From Selaginella tamariscina (lineage: Eukaryota; Streptophyta; Lycopodiopsida; Selaginellales; Selaginellaceae): a DNA stretch of 64,000 bases. The notes under the pieces are model-generated. The model made no database searches, was not told where the DNA came from, and saw nothing but the letters and a program-made list of their open reading frames with translations. How positions within the stretch are numbered: position 1 is the first letter of the stretch; every line of letters starts with the position of its first letter. The translations under genes and the position numbers were made by a program. The stretch covers positions 310,001 to 374,000 of the forward strand of contig PUQB01000136.1 in the NCBI GenBank assembly GCA_003024785.1, given 5' to 3'. This document shows, in pieces, positions 35,465-46,851 of this stretch.

Positions 35465-38400
35465 GGATCATGTGTTGCGGACTCCTCCGTAGGGACTTGA
35501 AGAGAAATTCTTGGGACAGAACGATGAGAGGTCTGAAAGGATGGTGATGGGAAAGAGTGCGATGAGCGTGCAGGAGCAGCTGGTATGGCTAATGTGGATG
35601 GATGAACAGAGCAAGGCGCGGACACTTATGCAAGGCGAGGTAGATGGAGTGCTTACAATCCCGGGATGCACAAAGGAGAACTTACAGGAGGCACTAGAAG
35701 AGTTGTGCAGGGTGCATTTTGGTTGGCGGCAGGCGGACTTTGTGTTAAAGGGACTGGACGGATGGAGACTTTGAGGTATTATGGCTGGGAGAAAGGCATT
35801 TCGTCATAACCATCAAGAGTGGTTTGGTCCTCACGGAGGACCCAGAGGATGCTGAACAGGAATGGAAAGAGAGAGGACGGGCACAAGGAATTGTGGCAGC
35901 GATTAAGCATGGAAAGAGCTACTCAAGGAGATGGAGGATGTCTTGGCTCGGGCGTCAATTGCTCCCCATGAAGTGTGGATGTTGAGAATGAACAGCCAAG
36001 CATGGAGCTCGGACAGATGCTTGGGGGTTTGCAGCGACTAGTGACAAGCCACTATCGAGCGGGGGTTTGATGAGGAAAGAGTACAGAGCCACGGGAGGTA
36101 GCCAAGACACTGCGCAACAAGAGGAGGAAACGGCTGGTAGTAGCACAAAGATGGAGCTCAGGCAAGGCGGACAGATTGTAGAGGATGCTCATGAGGACAA
36201 GATCACGGTGTCGAACTAGACGGGGGGGCTGGAGTGATGGATAGAATGAGGAGCAGCATGAAGGCGAATCATGAGAAAGGTACAGGATGGGTGAGTGCGG
36301 GGGTGAGTGTGGGTTTGAGTGCAGGTAAGGAGTGGATGAATGGGGTGGACAAGGAGCAAGCTGTGGAAGGAGGAGAGCGTACCTTGGCGCTAGAAGAGAG
36401 GTGGACCGTAGTCAACGTATGTGGTGACAAGGTGGCGCAAAAATGGTGCGAGTCCATCGCGGAGTTGTGCTGAGGGCTCGGAAAAGGAGGCTGCAGTTGG
36501 AAGCAGTACGAAGGCAAACCATAACAAAGGTAAAGAACGAGTGTGTGAGCGTTCGACTGTAGGTGAGGAGCAGACTGTTGGGTTGGATGGAGAACGGGGC
36601 AAGGAAGCAAGGGAGGAGGGCATCGATGCTGGAGTGGGAATGAGGACCCAGGAATCGAATGGGAAGCGAAGCAGGAGTGCGAGGTTGGGTGGGGAAACGG
36701 ATATGCTTAGGGAACGGTTGAGGATGTGTCCCGATGGGGTTGCAAGAGTGTTTACAACGTGGTTCAAGGAGTACGGTGCTAGTGAAGGGGGAGATAGTGA
36801 CCTTATTTGCGGGGCAAAGAGATTCGCACGAACTCACCAGGAGTAAACACAAACGCCACAACATGGATTGAGTGACATGGCACGAGAGGAAATGGAAATG
36901 GTGGTCTCTTTAGGTGACAAGCCAGCTGAGCTCACTGCACCTATGGAGACAGTTCAGAAGAATGTTTGGAAAGGGAAAGATGCATTACCTGACTCACTAA
37001 AGGTGCGAATGTCGATGCTGACGGGAGTCACCAGGGTGGAAAAGGCAATTAGATCAACATCCCAGATGGAGGAACTGGAGGTGGAATCGCTTGGTACTAG
37101 ACTTGACTCAAGAGGAAATTTCGGCGGTTGAGATGGAATGTCAATGAATGGAGTCCCAAGGTACAATGTTCACCATGTTTCGAAGGTCGGATTCCACCTA
37201 CACTGGAGATCAAGGACTAGATCAATGCGTCACTGGGAGATCCTAGCATGCAATGCTCCGTGGTGCGATGTGCAACTTGGGTCGGGGAAGCTTTGAAGGA
37301 GAACTTAGTGATGCATCATGCTTGGAAGCCTTTTTGGCACAAAGGTCACTGCGTGCACAACCATACTAGGCTCGAATCTTGAAATGGATTCCAAAGTGTT
37401 GCCGAAGGACAAAGAGGAATACTTGGCTCGTGAGGAAGACCTAAAAGTTGAGATGTGGGATATTCCGACGTTCTTCTGCAGATCTAACGTACTGATGCGA
37501 CGATTGGCCAAAGAAATAAGGGTTTATAAATATGGATTTGTGGAAACGATACCGAGTATGAAAGGCCCCTTAAGGATGAAGTTGCGAGCATGACAATAAA
37601 TGATGTACCCTAAGGAAGTGATTGTCATGGGGTGAATGTTAAGGTGATCTTGCGAGGGGGCACCTTGTGTGCCGCTTTTGCAAGGTAAACATACATGTGA
37701 TTGCCTCTTGTCTGGTGTTGGCGGCCAGGAAGAAAAGACAGGCATGGGGGAAGGAGAGGGAGTTGGAGAAGGCCATAGAGGAGGAGGGAGCAGGACCCCG
37801 GTCCCGAAAAAGCAAAAGGCCAAGTTTGTGAACAAGAGACCCCAATGCAGCGGATCAAGACAATTGTAGGGGGCCGATTTAGTGCCCTACAGCAAGCTGA
37901 GGTGGATGATGGAGAGGAGAACACGGGAAAGGTTACTCAGCAAGAGGAGCCAGAAATCGACGGAAAACGAAGAAAAAGAGAGTGGATGGGTTAGGGATAA
38001 AAGTGGCGACTAAATTTGGCACACAAATCCAACGGACAGGGACAGCCAAACTGACACCCGCTCAAATGTACTGAAGGTTGTGGAGAATGAGGGTCCAACC
38101 TTGGACCATGTCCACGTTATTCTTAATCACCTCACACCGGAGGAATGGGAAGCTCAGGATAAGCTTAGAGAGAAGAAGGCTCTAAAACATAGGGAGGTAG
38201 CCCTGGGCCCTCCAAGCCATGTCGACTATACCTGTGGCAGTGGGATCCTGATCTAAAATCTGGCAAGAAGCTGTTGGTAATGAAGGTGCCAAATGGCACC
38301 TCAAGGCCATTACTGGCACCTGTGTGCGGTAATTGTCCCTTGACATCTCAACTAGTCCCTTTCTTAGCGGGTGTTACAGGTGCAGTCAGGAACTTTGGTC

Positions 38401-38540
38401 GTGAAGCCTAAGGGCAAACCGCCAGAGCAAGACTTTGTGGTTGTTGAGCTTGCGGCTACTGGATACTTTAGGCTACCGAACTCACTGGATTGGATTGAGG
38501 AAACGAGTTAGATCCCTGACCCAGCTTCCCCTTAGTTTGA
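35465..38540 (+). pseudogene. LINE ORF1 region (gag-like, CCHC zinc knuckle), decayed
   Basis: The base composition changes abruptly from AT-rich to GC-richer, gagg/aagg-rich coding-like DNA. Plus-strand open segments are at 35511-35774, 36421-36846, 36868-37131 and 37318-37593. A C-x2-C-x4-H-x4-C zinc knuckle (CRFCKVNIHVIASC) is at 37670-37711. It is followed by the endonuclease ORF, the normal order in plant L1-type LINEs. Frames are broken many times, so this is an inactive copy. Confidence 0.6.
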
Positions 38541-39691
38541 ATGATGGATATTCATTTGCTGACATGGAATGTTCAAGGTTTGGCCAACTCGAATACCTAT
38601 GGTCAACGCAGACATGAAAGACTCGGACTATACTTGGCGAAGATTGGGATTCAATCTTCCAAGGTGGATATTCTGGCAATACAAGAGCATCACATTTCGG
38701 CTGTGATGCGGGGAGAAGGGTGTTGGCTTCTCCCGGGTCAAAAAGGGTTAGGGACACCCCTAGGGTTGACCGAACCTAAGGTTGCCCTAACCCCACGCCC
38801 TATTAGGCGTTAGGGTATTATAGCTCGGGCAGGCACAGTTTCTGGTGCTACAACTTCAGCAAACTCGTATTGGGGTTATGAATGTTTATGCTTCGAATGA
38901 GGACCTCTAGTGCACCCAATTCTGGAAATCCTTGCAGGAAGCTTTGTGGATGAATGGGTACTCTGCGGGGACTTCAACATGATTAGACAGAGGCAGATAC
39001 TAATGCACCTGAAGGGTTTAGGCGATATGCAAACTCAGCCTAGGGACGGGTAGAACAACATGCTTGGAGGACGTTATTGGTTGCCATGGGTCTTTAGATA
39101 TGTTTAAAGCCCCAACGTTTCAAGCACATTCCCCATGCTTCACTCGGGCAGGCACTGTACCCGGAGGTGAGCTAATGCAGAGAAGGTTGGACAGCCTGTA
39201 CGGATCTAACTGGATGTGGGAAAAGTGTGGATGGATGCGAAGGTGGGAGGGCTTTCTGTTGTGGACCATGCACCGATTTCCCTCTTTATCCAGATTGTGC
39301 AAGACCAGACTTGAGTGTGAGGCCTACACCGATCACTAGTAGATATATTACGTCCCGAAGGTCATGACACAGCTAGAGGATATGTGGCAAACACGGGACC
39401 TTAGTGAAGGCCGACCCCTGAGTGAGTATCTGCAAAAGGTTTCCCGCTATTGCAGAGAAGGACAGAAGGTGAGACACATGGCTACTTTTTGGAAGGTCAG
39501 AGCAATCCGTGGAGTTTGGTGGCGTGTGAGAGGTTGCTACGAAGGTACCCAAACAATGAGTGGCTGCTGGCTCACAAAGACATTATGAAGAACCACCTAG
39601 AGGGCTTGGAGAACCTAAAGGTCCGCGACTGCATGAGGCTTTGTATGCAACACTGTACTCGAACAAACGATGACTGAATGCAAGTTCTACC
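38541..39691 (+). pseudogene. LINE ORF2 apurinic-type endonuclease domain, truncated
   Basis: The N-terminal endonuclease motif HLLTWNVQGLAN begins after ATG 38541 and is followed by VDILAIQEHHIS with the catalytic Glu. WVLCGDFNMI lies near 38955-38985 and VVDHAPIS near 39255-39280, consistent with the GDFN and SDHxP motifs of EEP endonucleases. Between the first and second halves is a short insert of degenerate CCCTAA-like sequence (38750-38820). Reverse transcriptase is absent because the Ty3 element begins at 39692. No continuation was recognised beyond the Ty3 copies and the N gap. Confidence 0.75.
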
Positions 39692-40226
39692 TGTCACGAC
39701 CCGATACAGAATACAGGATTCCGGATACAGGATATGGGTTGCAGGACTTTCCTACAGGATTCCGGATATAGGATATGGGTTGCAAGACTTTCCTATAGGA
39801 TATTCCCACCAGGATTCCGAACACAGGATTCGGTTGCAGGATATCCTACAGGATATGCCACAGGATATGCCTAGAGGATAAGGGACATGTGGACTCATCT
39901 TAGCCTCTGCATGCATGCAGTCACTTTTGCATGCATGCAACCACTTTTAGCACGCATGCCTAGATTAGCTCTTGGAGTTGTGAGCATAAAGCTCCGACCT
40001 AATTGTTGTACAATTAGTTACTATCAACACCAGTCTTACACGATCAATCTCGTCTTGTCTTGTTTCTTGTCTTGTTCCTGTCATGTTTCTGTCTTGTTCC
40101 TGGATCCTGTCTTGCTCCGAATCCTATCCTGATCCTGTCTTGCTCCTAGATCCGTCCTGTTCCTGAGTCAAGCCTTCTGTTCCTTGGAATCCTGCTCTCT
40201 TCCTGTTCCTGGATCGTGGCTTGACA
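39692..40226 (+). repeat. Ty3 chromovirus copy 1, 5' LTR (535 bp)
   Basis: The LTR runs from TGTCACGACC to GGCTTGACA, with 5-bp inverted termini TGTCA/TGACA. U3 holds tandem ~40-bp units made of acaggattccggatacaggat words. A TATA-like gcataaa at 39985 lies about 28 nt before tagttactatcaa (40015-40027). U5 is pyrimidine-rich (cttgttcctg repeats). It closely matches the 3' LTR, differing by scattered bases and small indels, so the insertion is fairly recent. Confidence 0.9.
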
Positions 40227-40228
40227 GT

Positions 40229-40241
40229 TTGATAGTAACTG
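40229..40241 (+). promoter_or_regulatory. Putative self-priming primer-binding site
   Basis: TTGATAGTAACTG lies 2 nt after the 5' LTR and is complementary to CAGTTACTATCAA in the LTR (45587-45599 in the 3' LTR; tagttactatcaa at 40015-40027 in the 5' LTR). The LTR word sits at the expected transcription start about 30 nt after the TATA box. This is the layout of Tf1/sushi-type self-primed elements. It is conserved in copy 2 (46854-46866). Confidence 0.6.
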
Positions 40242-40316
40242 CTTCATAGTTCTCCGTTTTCCAGCTACCTTTTCTTGATTCTTTCCTTCATTTTCCTCCT
40301 TTTTCTTTCCTAGATC

Positions 40317-41291
40317 ATGGCTGATTTTGAGCGCTTTCAACGAGCACCAAATGTTACTTCATGAGCTGGCCACTTTGCGCCAAGTGGTCACCGACCTGCA
40401 AGGTTCCACCAATGCGGCACATGCAGCTGCTGATGCATCCTCCAAGGCTGCTGCGCAGGCTCTCTCCCAGGCATCGGTGGTTCCCTCTTCATCGAACTTT
40501 TCTTCGGAGCCGAAGGTTAGCATGCCAGAGAAGTTCAGTGGCAATCGTGCCGATTTCCAAGGTTTCCTGAATCAGATCCGGCTCTTGATCCGTATGCAAC
40601 CACGGCGCTACTCGACTGATGCTCAAAAGGTGGGTCTTTTGGCATCCTTACTAAGTGGATCTCCACGGGCTTGGGTTGCCCCTTGCTGGAGCGTGACGAC
40701 CCATTGATGGAAGACTTTGAAGGTTTCGTGGCTGCCTTTGAAGCCTGTTTTGGAGATCCTGATAAGTACCGTTCTGCATGCACGAAGTTACGGAAGCTCA
40801 CTCAAGGATCCCGACCAGCTTCCGTCTATGCATCCGAATTTCAGCAACTTTGCACGAACATTCCATGGGACGAGACTGCATTGATCGAACACTTCCGTTT
40901 TGGGTTGAGGGATGACGTGAAGGACCTTCTCCTTACGTTACCGGATGCCCAAACATTAGCGGAGATCATGCAACAAGCTGTTCGTTGCGACAACCGTTTG
41001 TTCGAGCGTCGTCAGGAAAGATCCCGTCAGCAGTTCCTGCAAACCAATCCTGCAGCTGTGGTACATGTTCCTGCACCACCTTCTGGAGTAGTTCCTATGG
41101 AGGTTGAGAAATCCAAGCGTGGCTCTCTTTCCGCTGCTGAGAAGCAACGTCGTCGCAGTGAGAACCTGTGCTTGTATTGTGGTGGAGCAGGACACAAGGT
41201 GGCAGATTGTCCTATTAAAGCCAGGAACTTCAAGACGCGTGAAGTTGAAGCTGAAGTTCAGTCGGAAAACTCCAATGTCCACTTCGTCTAG
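40317..41291 (+). pseudogene. Ty3 chromovirus copy 1 Gag
   Basis: Retrotransposon capsid-like protein starting at ATG 40317, with an Ala-rich N-terminus, the capsid core at about 40520-41010, and one zinc knuckle (CLYCGGAGHKVADC, about 41168-41210). The frame shifts near 40340 and near 40680, so as assembled it is not translatable in one frame. Apart from these single-base breaks it is well preserved. Confidence 0.85.
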
Positions 41292-44200
41292 GAGCCGCGA
41301 AGTTGGACGTAGGTGCAGGCTCCATTGGTGCTGCTCATACCATCCCATCACTTAAGTTTCCTGTACACATTCATCTTAATAATCGAGAGCTCATGGAGTT
41401 TGCCTTGTTAGACACTGGTGCAAATGCATGCTTCATGGATGACACGTTTGCAACTCAACATGGCATTTCGGTGGTGAAGTTGAAGCGTGCAGTTCCTGTA
41501 GAGGTGGCCGATGGGCGTCTGATTGCTTCTGGCGCAGTTACCCATGCTACCGAACCTCTCTCCTGCAGTATGGCACATTCAACTGTTCAATTTCCTTCAA
41601 CTTGATCAAGACTCGGTCGACTCCCATCATTTTGGGCATGCCATGGTTCGTTGTTGCAAATCCGCAGATCGACTGGAGGTCTAGGACGCTCACGTTTTTC
41701 CTGACAGCTAGGATCAATCCTGTACCTTCCTGTGTGCAGGATACATCCTTAGTATCTGAGGCAGTACAAGCTACAGGATTGACCGTGCCTGTTCCTGTAC
41801 CAGTGTTGAAGACTCCTCCTCGACAGGATTCACCTCATGTCAGTTCCTCAGCACATCCGCAGGCTCTCTCCACTCCTGTAAGTTTGCGGTGTCCTGTACA
41901 GGGTTCTTCCAATCCTGTATCAGTGTCGAAGGTTCCTCCTCAACAGGATCCACCTCCTGTTGATTCGTCAGCACATTCGCAGGCTTTTCCACTCCTGTGC
42001 AACCACGGACTCCTGTACAGGATTCTTCCAATCCTGTACACTCATCAACACCACACAGGTTTTTTCCAATCCTGCTCTTTCTGTTACCTGCTTCTGTTCC
42101 ACCCCCAAGATCCTTCCTCTTTTTCAGTCACAGCTCCCTCCTTCTCCTCTCCGAGTTCTTACCACTACCATGCATGAACTCGCCACTGATCCTGCTCCTT
42201 TCCACCTTTTTGCCTTTCAAGTAACTCCTACGTCCTCTTCTACCTTTCCTGTATCCGACTCTCCTGTTTTTCAATCTCCTTCTCCTTCTCCTTCTCCTCC
42301 TTCTTCCCTACCATCCAAGTACCACGACTTTAAGGACGTTTTTGACAAGCACAAGGCTGCAGTTCTTCCTGTTCACAGGTCCTACGACTGTCCTATTGAT
42401 CTTGCGGAAGGAAAGACTCCACCATTCGGACCGATTTATGCATTGTCACCCACAGAGTTGGAGGTTCTTCGTCAGTACATCGAGGACAACTTGGCATCCG
42501 GCTTCATTCGTCACTCAAAGTCCCCTGCAGGAGCGCCTATCTTCTTTGTCAAGAAGAAGGATGGGAGTTTACGTTTGGTTGTGGACTACAGGGGTTTGAA
42601 TCAAGTCACCATTCGGAATCGGTACCCGTTGCCATTGATCCCGGAACTTCTCGATCGGCTGCGAGGAGCAAAGGTGTTCACGAAGATCGACTTACGAGGG
42701 GCCTACAACCTTGTACGGATTCGTCCCGGCGATGAGTGGAAGACTGCCTTTCGTACAAGGTATGGACATTTTGAGTACACGGTAATGCCTTTCGGCCTTA
42801 CCAATGCCCCAGCCGTGTTCCAACACATGGTGAACGACATCTTTCGTGACTTCTTGGACCAGTTTGTGGTGATCTACCTCGACGACATTTGATTTTCTCC
42901 AAGGACCAGGCGGCACATGACAAGCATGTACGACTAGTTCTAGAGCGGCTTCGCGAGCATGGCCTGTACGCGAAGTTGGAGAAGTGTTTTTTCGATAGGG
43001 ATTCGGTGGAGTTCTTGGGCTACATCGTCTCTCCTGCTGGCGTTTCCATGGACATGCACAAGGTGAAGACCATCGTGGAGTGGGAGAGGCCCAAGTCGGT
43101 ACGAGATGTACAATGTTTCCTTGGCTTTGCAAACTTCTACAGGCGGTTCATACAGGACTTCTCCAAGCGTGTACTTCCACTCACAGAACTCACCAAGCGC
43201 ACAGACTTTTCTCTTGGTCCGACAAGGCGGAACATGTTCACAACACTCAAGGACGTCCTTCACGACAGCTCCGATTTTAGCACATCCTGACCCTTCTCAT
43301 CCTTTCTTCATTGAAGCAGATGCCTCGGATTTTGCAGTAGGATCCGTCCTATCGCAAGTTGGAGAGGACAAGTTGCTTCATCCTGTAGCTTTTCACTCTC
43401 GTAAGTTCCTGTCGGCGGAGATCAATTACGAGATTCATGACAAGGAACTCAAGGCCATTGTGGATTCGTTTGAGGAGTGGCGGCATTTCCTGGAAGGTGC
43501 TGCACATCCTGTACAAGTTCTTACGGATCACAAGAACCTGGAGTACTTTCAAACGGCTCGAGTTCTCAGTCGGCGACAGGCTAGGTGGGCGGAGTTCCTA
43601 TCACGTTTTGACTTCGTCATCGTCTACAGGCCCGGTTTTCGGAATGGCAAGGCGGACGCATTGTCTAGGCGCTCTTACCTTGCACCAAGCCCGGGCGATC
43701 CTGCATTTGACTGTCAAAGGCAAGTGTTGTTGGGTCCTGATCGATTCCGGCTTGCGGCACTGCAGGTTCATCAGGCTCCAGCAAATTCAACACTCCTACA
43801 GGACGTCCGTTCGCAGTTGGCTACAGACGACTTGGCAAAGAATGTGTTCTCACACATTCATCCTGACGTTGCAAGTTCCTCTTCCTCCAGTTCCCGTCCA
43901 GACTACAACCTGTTCACCATACAGGATGGACTCCTGTACCGGGAAGGTCTCCTGTACGTTCCTGTTGGTATTTCCAGGACTCGTGTGGTACAGGATTGTC
44001 ATGATACCCCGGCTACAGGACATTTTGGTGTGGCCAAGACAGTGGAGTTGGTGACTCGCAACTATTGGTGGCCTGGGTTGCGAGGTTTTGTGGAGAGGTT
44101 TGTACGGAGTTGTGACACTTGTAGCAGGTCGAAGATGCCTCATCATGCACCCTCTGGTCTTCTTCGTCCTCTTCCTGTTCCTTCTGCTCCTTGGAGATCC

Positions 44201-45273
44201 ATTTCTATGGATTTCCTCACAGATCTTCCTCCTTCTCGTGGATTTGATGCAGTTCTTGTGGTGGACCGTTTCACCAAGCAGGCTCATTTCCTACCCTGCA
44301 ACAAGACAGCTACAGGTCAGACAACTGCCGTTGGTGATCCGTGAGGTGTTCCGACATCATGGTCTTCCTGAGAGCATTGTTTCCGATCGAGGTCCACAAT
44401 TCATGTCCAAGTTTTGGCGAGAGCTTCTTCGGAGTCTACAGGTTAAAGCGGATCTTTCTTCAGGATATCACCCACAAACCGATGGGCAGTCCGAACGCAC
44501 AATTCAGACCTTAGAACAGTATCTTCGTTGCTTCATCAGTTACCAGCAGGACAACTGGTTGGACCTTCTTCCAATGGCGGAGTTTGCCTACAACAACTCC
44601 ATTCACGCATCTACAGGACAGACACCTTTCTTTGCTCTTACAGGCCACCATCCACGTTTTGACTTTGCTCCTCCCGCTTCTCCTTCTTCCGCTCCTGCAG
44701 TACAGGATCGTCTTCAGCATCTTCGGCAGGTACAGGATGATCTCCAGGTTCATCTTCAGCAGGCACAGGAACGATACAAGCATCATGCTGATGCTCACCG
44801 TCAGCCGGCACCTGCATACAAGATTGGTGATCTCGTGTGGCTTCTTCGTCGACACATTCGCACCAACAGGCCTTCTTCTAAGTTGGATTTTCAACGATTG
44901 GGCCCTTACAGGATCGTGGCGGAGGTAAATCCTGTAGCTTTCCGACTCGAGTTACCATCCACGGTGAAACTTCATCCTGTGTTTCACACCTCCTTGTTGG
45001 AGCCGTATCATCCTTCTTCTCTTCCCGGTCGTGTTTCTTCTCCTCCCCCTCCTGTGGTCATTGACACTGAACCTGAGTACGAAGTTGCAGCCATCCTTGA
45101 CTCTCGTCTTCATCGTCACCAACTCCAATACTTGGTGGATTGGAAAGGGTATGCCTACTGATCGCACTTGGGAACCTGCATCCAACTTACTCCATGCTTC
45201 TTCCAAGGTTGCTGCCTTCCATCGGCATTATCCTGCTAAACCAGGTCCCAAGACTCGTGGAACTCGTCTTTAG
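41292..45273 (+). pseudogene. Ty3 chromovirus copy 1 Pol (PR-RT-RH-IN-chromodomain)
   Basis: Domains in order: aspartic protease (LLDTGANACF, about 41408); a Pro/Ser-rich linker with many cctgtacagg words (41700-42300); reverse transcriptase (about 42500-43130, with the catalytic IYLDD box at about 42877-42891); RNase H (IEADASDFAVGS, about 43312); integrase with an HHCC zinc domain (about 44030-44140) and DDE core (SMDFLTDLP near 44206, SDRGPQF near 44388, and a downstream Glu); and a chromodomain-like C-terminus (VAAILDSRLH, LVDWKGY, TWEPASNL, about 45085-45190). Single-base breaks occur near 41600, 42890, 43270, 44330 and 45155. This is a complete but frame-broken chromovirus. Confidence 0.9.
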
Positions 45274-45284
45274 GGAGGAGGTGC

Positions 45285-45802
45285 TGTCACGACCCGATAC
45301 AGAATACAGGATTCCGGATACAGGACATGGGTTGCAGGACTTTCCTACAGGATTCCGGATACAGGATATGGGTTGCAGGATTTCCTACAGGATATTCCTA
45401 CCAGGATTCCGGACACAGGATTCGGTTGCAGGATATTCCTACAGGATATGCCACAGGATATGCCTAGAGGATAAGGGACATGTGGACTCATCTTAGCCTC
45501 TGCATGCATGCAACACTTTTAGCATGCATGCCAGATTAGCTCTTGGAGTTGTGAGCATAAAAGCTCCGACCTAATTGTTGTACAATCAGTTACTATCAAC
45601 ACCAGTCTTACTACGATCAATCTCGTCTTCTTCTTGTTCTTGTCTTGTTTCCTGTCCTGTTCTGTCTTGTTCTCCTGATCCTGTCCTGTCCTCCTGTCCT
45701 TGCTCCGAATCCTCCTGATCCTATCTTGCTCCTGGATCCGGTCCTGTTCCTAAGTCCAAGCCTTCATGTTCCTGGAATCCTGCTCTCTCCTGTTCTTGAT
45801 CG
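45285..45802 (+). repeat. Ty3 chromovirus copy 1, 3' LTR (cut by the N gap)
   Basis: Follows a purine-rich tract (tagggaggaggtgc, 45271-45284) and starts TGTCACGACC. It aligns along its length with the 5' LTR and is interrupted by Ns at ggatcg-like sequence, only about 13 bp short of the expected TTGACA end. Confidence 0.9.
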
Positions 45803-46231
45803 NNNNNNNNNNNNNNNNNNNNNNNNNNNNNNNNNNNNNNNNNNNNNNNNNNNNNNNNNNNNNNNNNNNNNNNNNNNNNNNNNNNNNNNNNNNNNNNNNN
45901 NNNNNNNNNNNNNNNNNNNNNNNNNNNNNNNNNNNNNNNNNNNNNNNNNNNNNNNNNNNNNNNNNNNNNNNNNNNNNNNNNNNNNNNNNNNNNNNNNNNN
46001 NNNNNNNNNNNNNNNNNNNNNNNNNNNNNNNNNNNNNNNNNNNNNNNNNNNNNNNNNNNNNNNNNNNNNNNNNNNNNNNNNNNNNNNNNNNNNNNNNNNN
46101 NNNNNNNNNNNNNNNNNNNNNNNNNNNNNNNNNNNNNNNNNNNNNNNNNNNNNNNNNNNNNNNNNNNNNNNNNNNNNNNNNNNNNNNNNNNNNNNNNNNN
46201 NNNNNNNNNNNNNNNNNNNNNNNNNNNNNNN
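45803..46231. other. Assembly gap (429 N)
   Basis: Unknown bases. They hide the last bases of the copy 1 3' LTR, its target-site duplication and the junction to the antisense Gag fragment. Translations across the Ns are meaningless. Confidence 1.
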
Positions 46232-46369
46232 ACTCTCTTGCTTTCTATTTCAAACTTGTTAGCTTGTGGATCACCTCCTCTTCACTCTTTGCCTTCCGGA
46301 AGGTATCCAGAAACACCCTTCGTGCGTTTCCCAGTGGCTCCTTCGTTTGCCTCATGGAATCACATCCAC
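46232..46369 (-). pseudogene. Antisense Gag fragment, left part (interrupted by copy 2)
   Basis: On the minus strand this reads MRQTKEPLGNARRVFLDTFR and continues KAKSEEEVIHKLTSLK, the spacing of a Ty3 Gag (short linker, then FxxxFRKAK...LxSLK). It lies directly against the 5' end of copy 2. It is the continuation of the antisense Gag at 51872-52212, once the 5-bp duplication is counted once. Confidence 0.5.
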
Positions 46370-46851
46370 TGTCACGACCCGATACATGATACAGGATTCC
46401 AGATACATAATACAAGATACAAGATATGGGATACAGGATAATGCCTACAGGATATACCTATAGGATATTCCTACATGATATTTCTAATAGGATTATAGGA
46501 TATGTCTAAAGGATATGCTACAGGATATGCCTAGAGGATAAGGGTCACCATTTTAGCTCATGACTAGATTAGGCTCATGACCAGATTAGCTCTTGGAGTT
46601 ATGAGCATAAAAGCTTCGACCTAATTGTTGTATAATCAGTTACTATCAACACCATCATTCTTGTTCCTTGTTCTTGTCTTGCTCCTTCAAGTTGCCTCCT
46701 GCTCTTGTTTTGTTCCTGGTTCTTATCCTGCTCTTGGTTCTTAGTTCCTACCCTGCTCCAATTCCTATCCTGCTCCTTGTCCTGCTCATGAGTCAAGCTT
46801 CCTTGTTCTCGGAATCCTGCTTCTTCCTTGTTCATGGATCGTGACTTGATA
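46370..46851 (+). repeat. Ty3 copy 2, 5' LTR
   Basis: Starts TGTCACGACCCGATACA and ends near gtgacttgata. It has a gcataaaagc TATA-like word at about 46605 and cagttactatcaac at 46637-46650. The downstream self-priming site lies at 46854-46866. Confidence 0.85.

Noticed and set aside
36269-36864. Long minus-strand open frames opposite the LINE ORF1 region
   Set aside because: Pro/Ser/Leu-rich shadows of the purine-rich plus strand; the zinc knuckle and endonuclease are on the plus strand.
45645-46389. Open frames crossing the gap
   Set aside because: Most of each translation is unknown bases.
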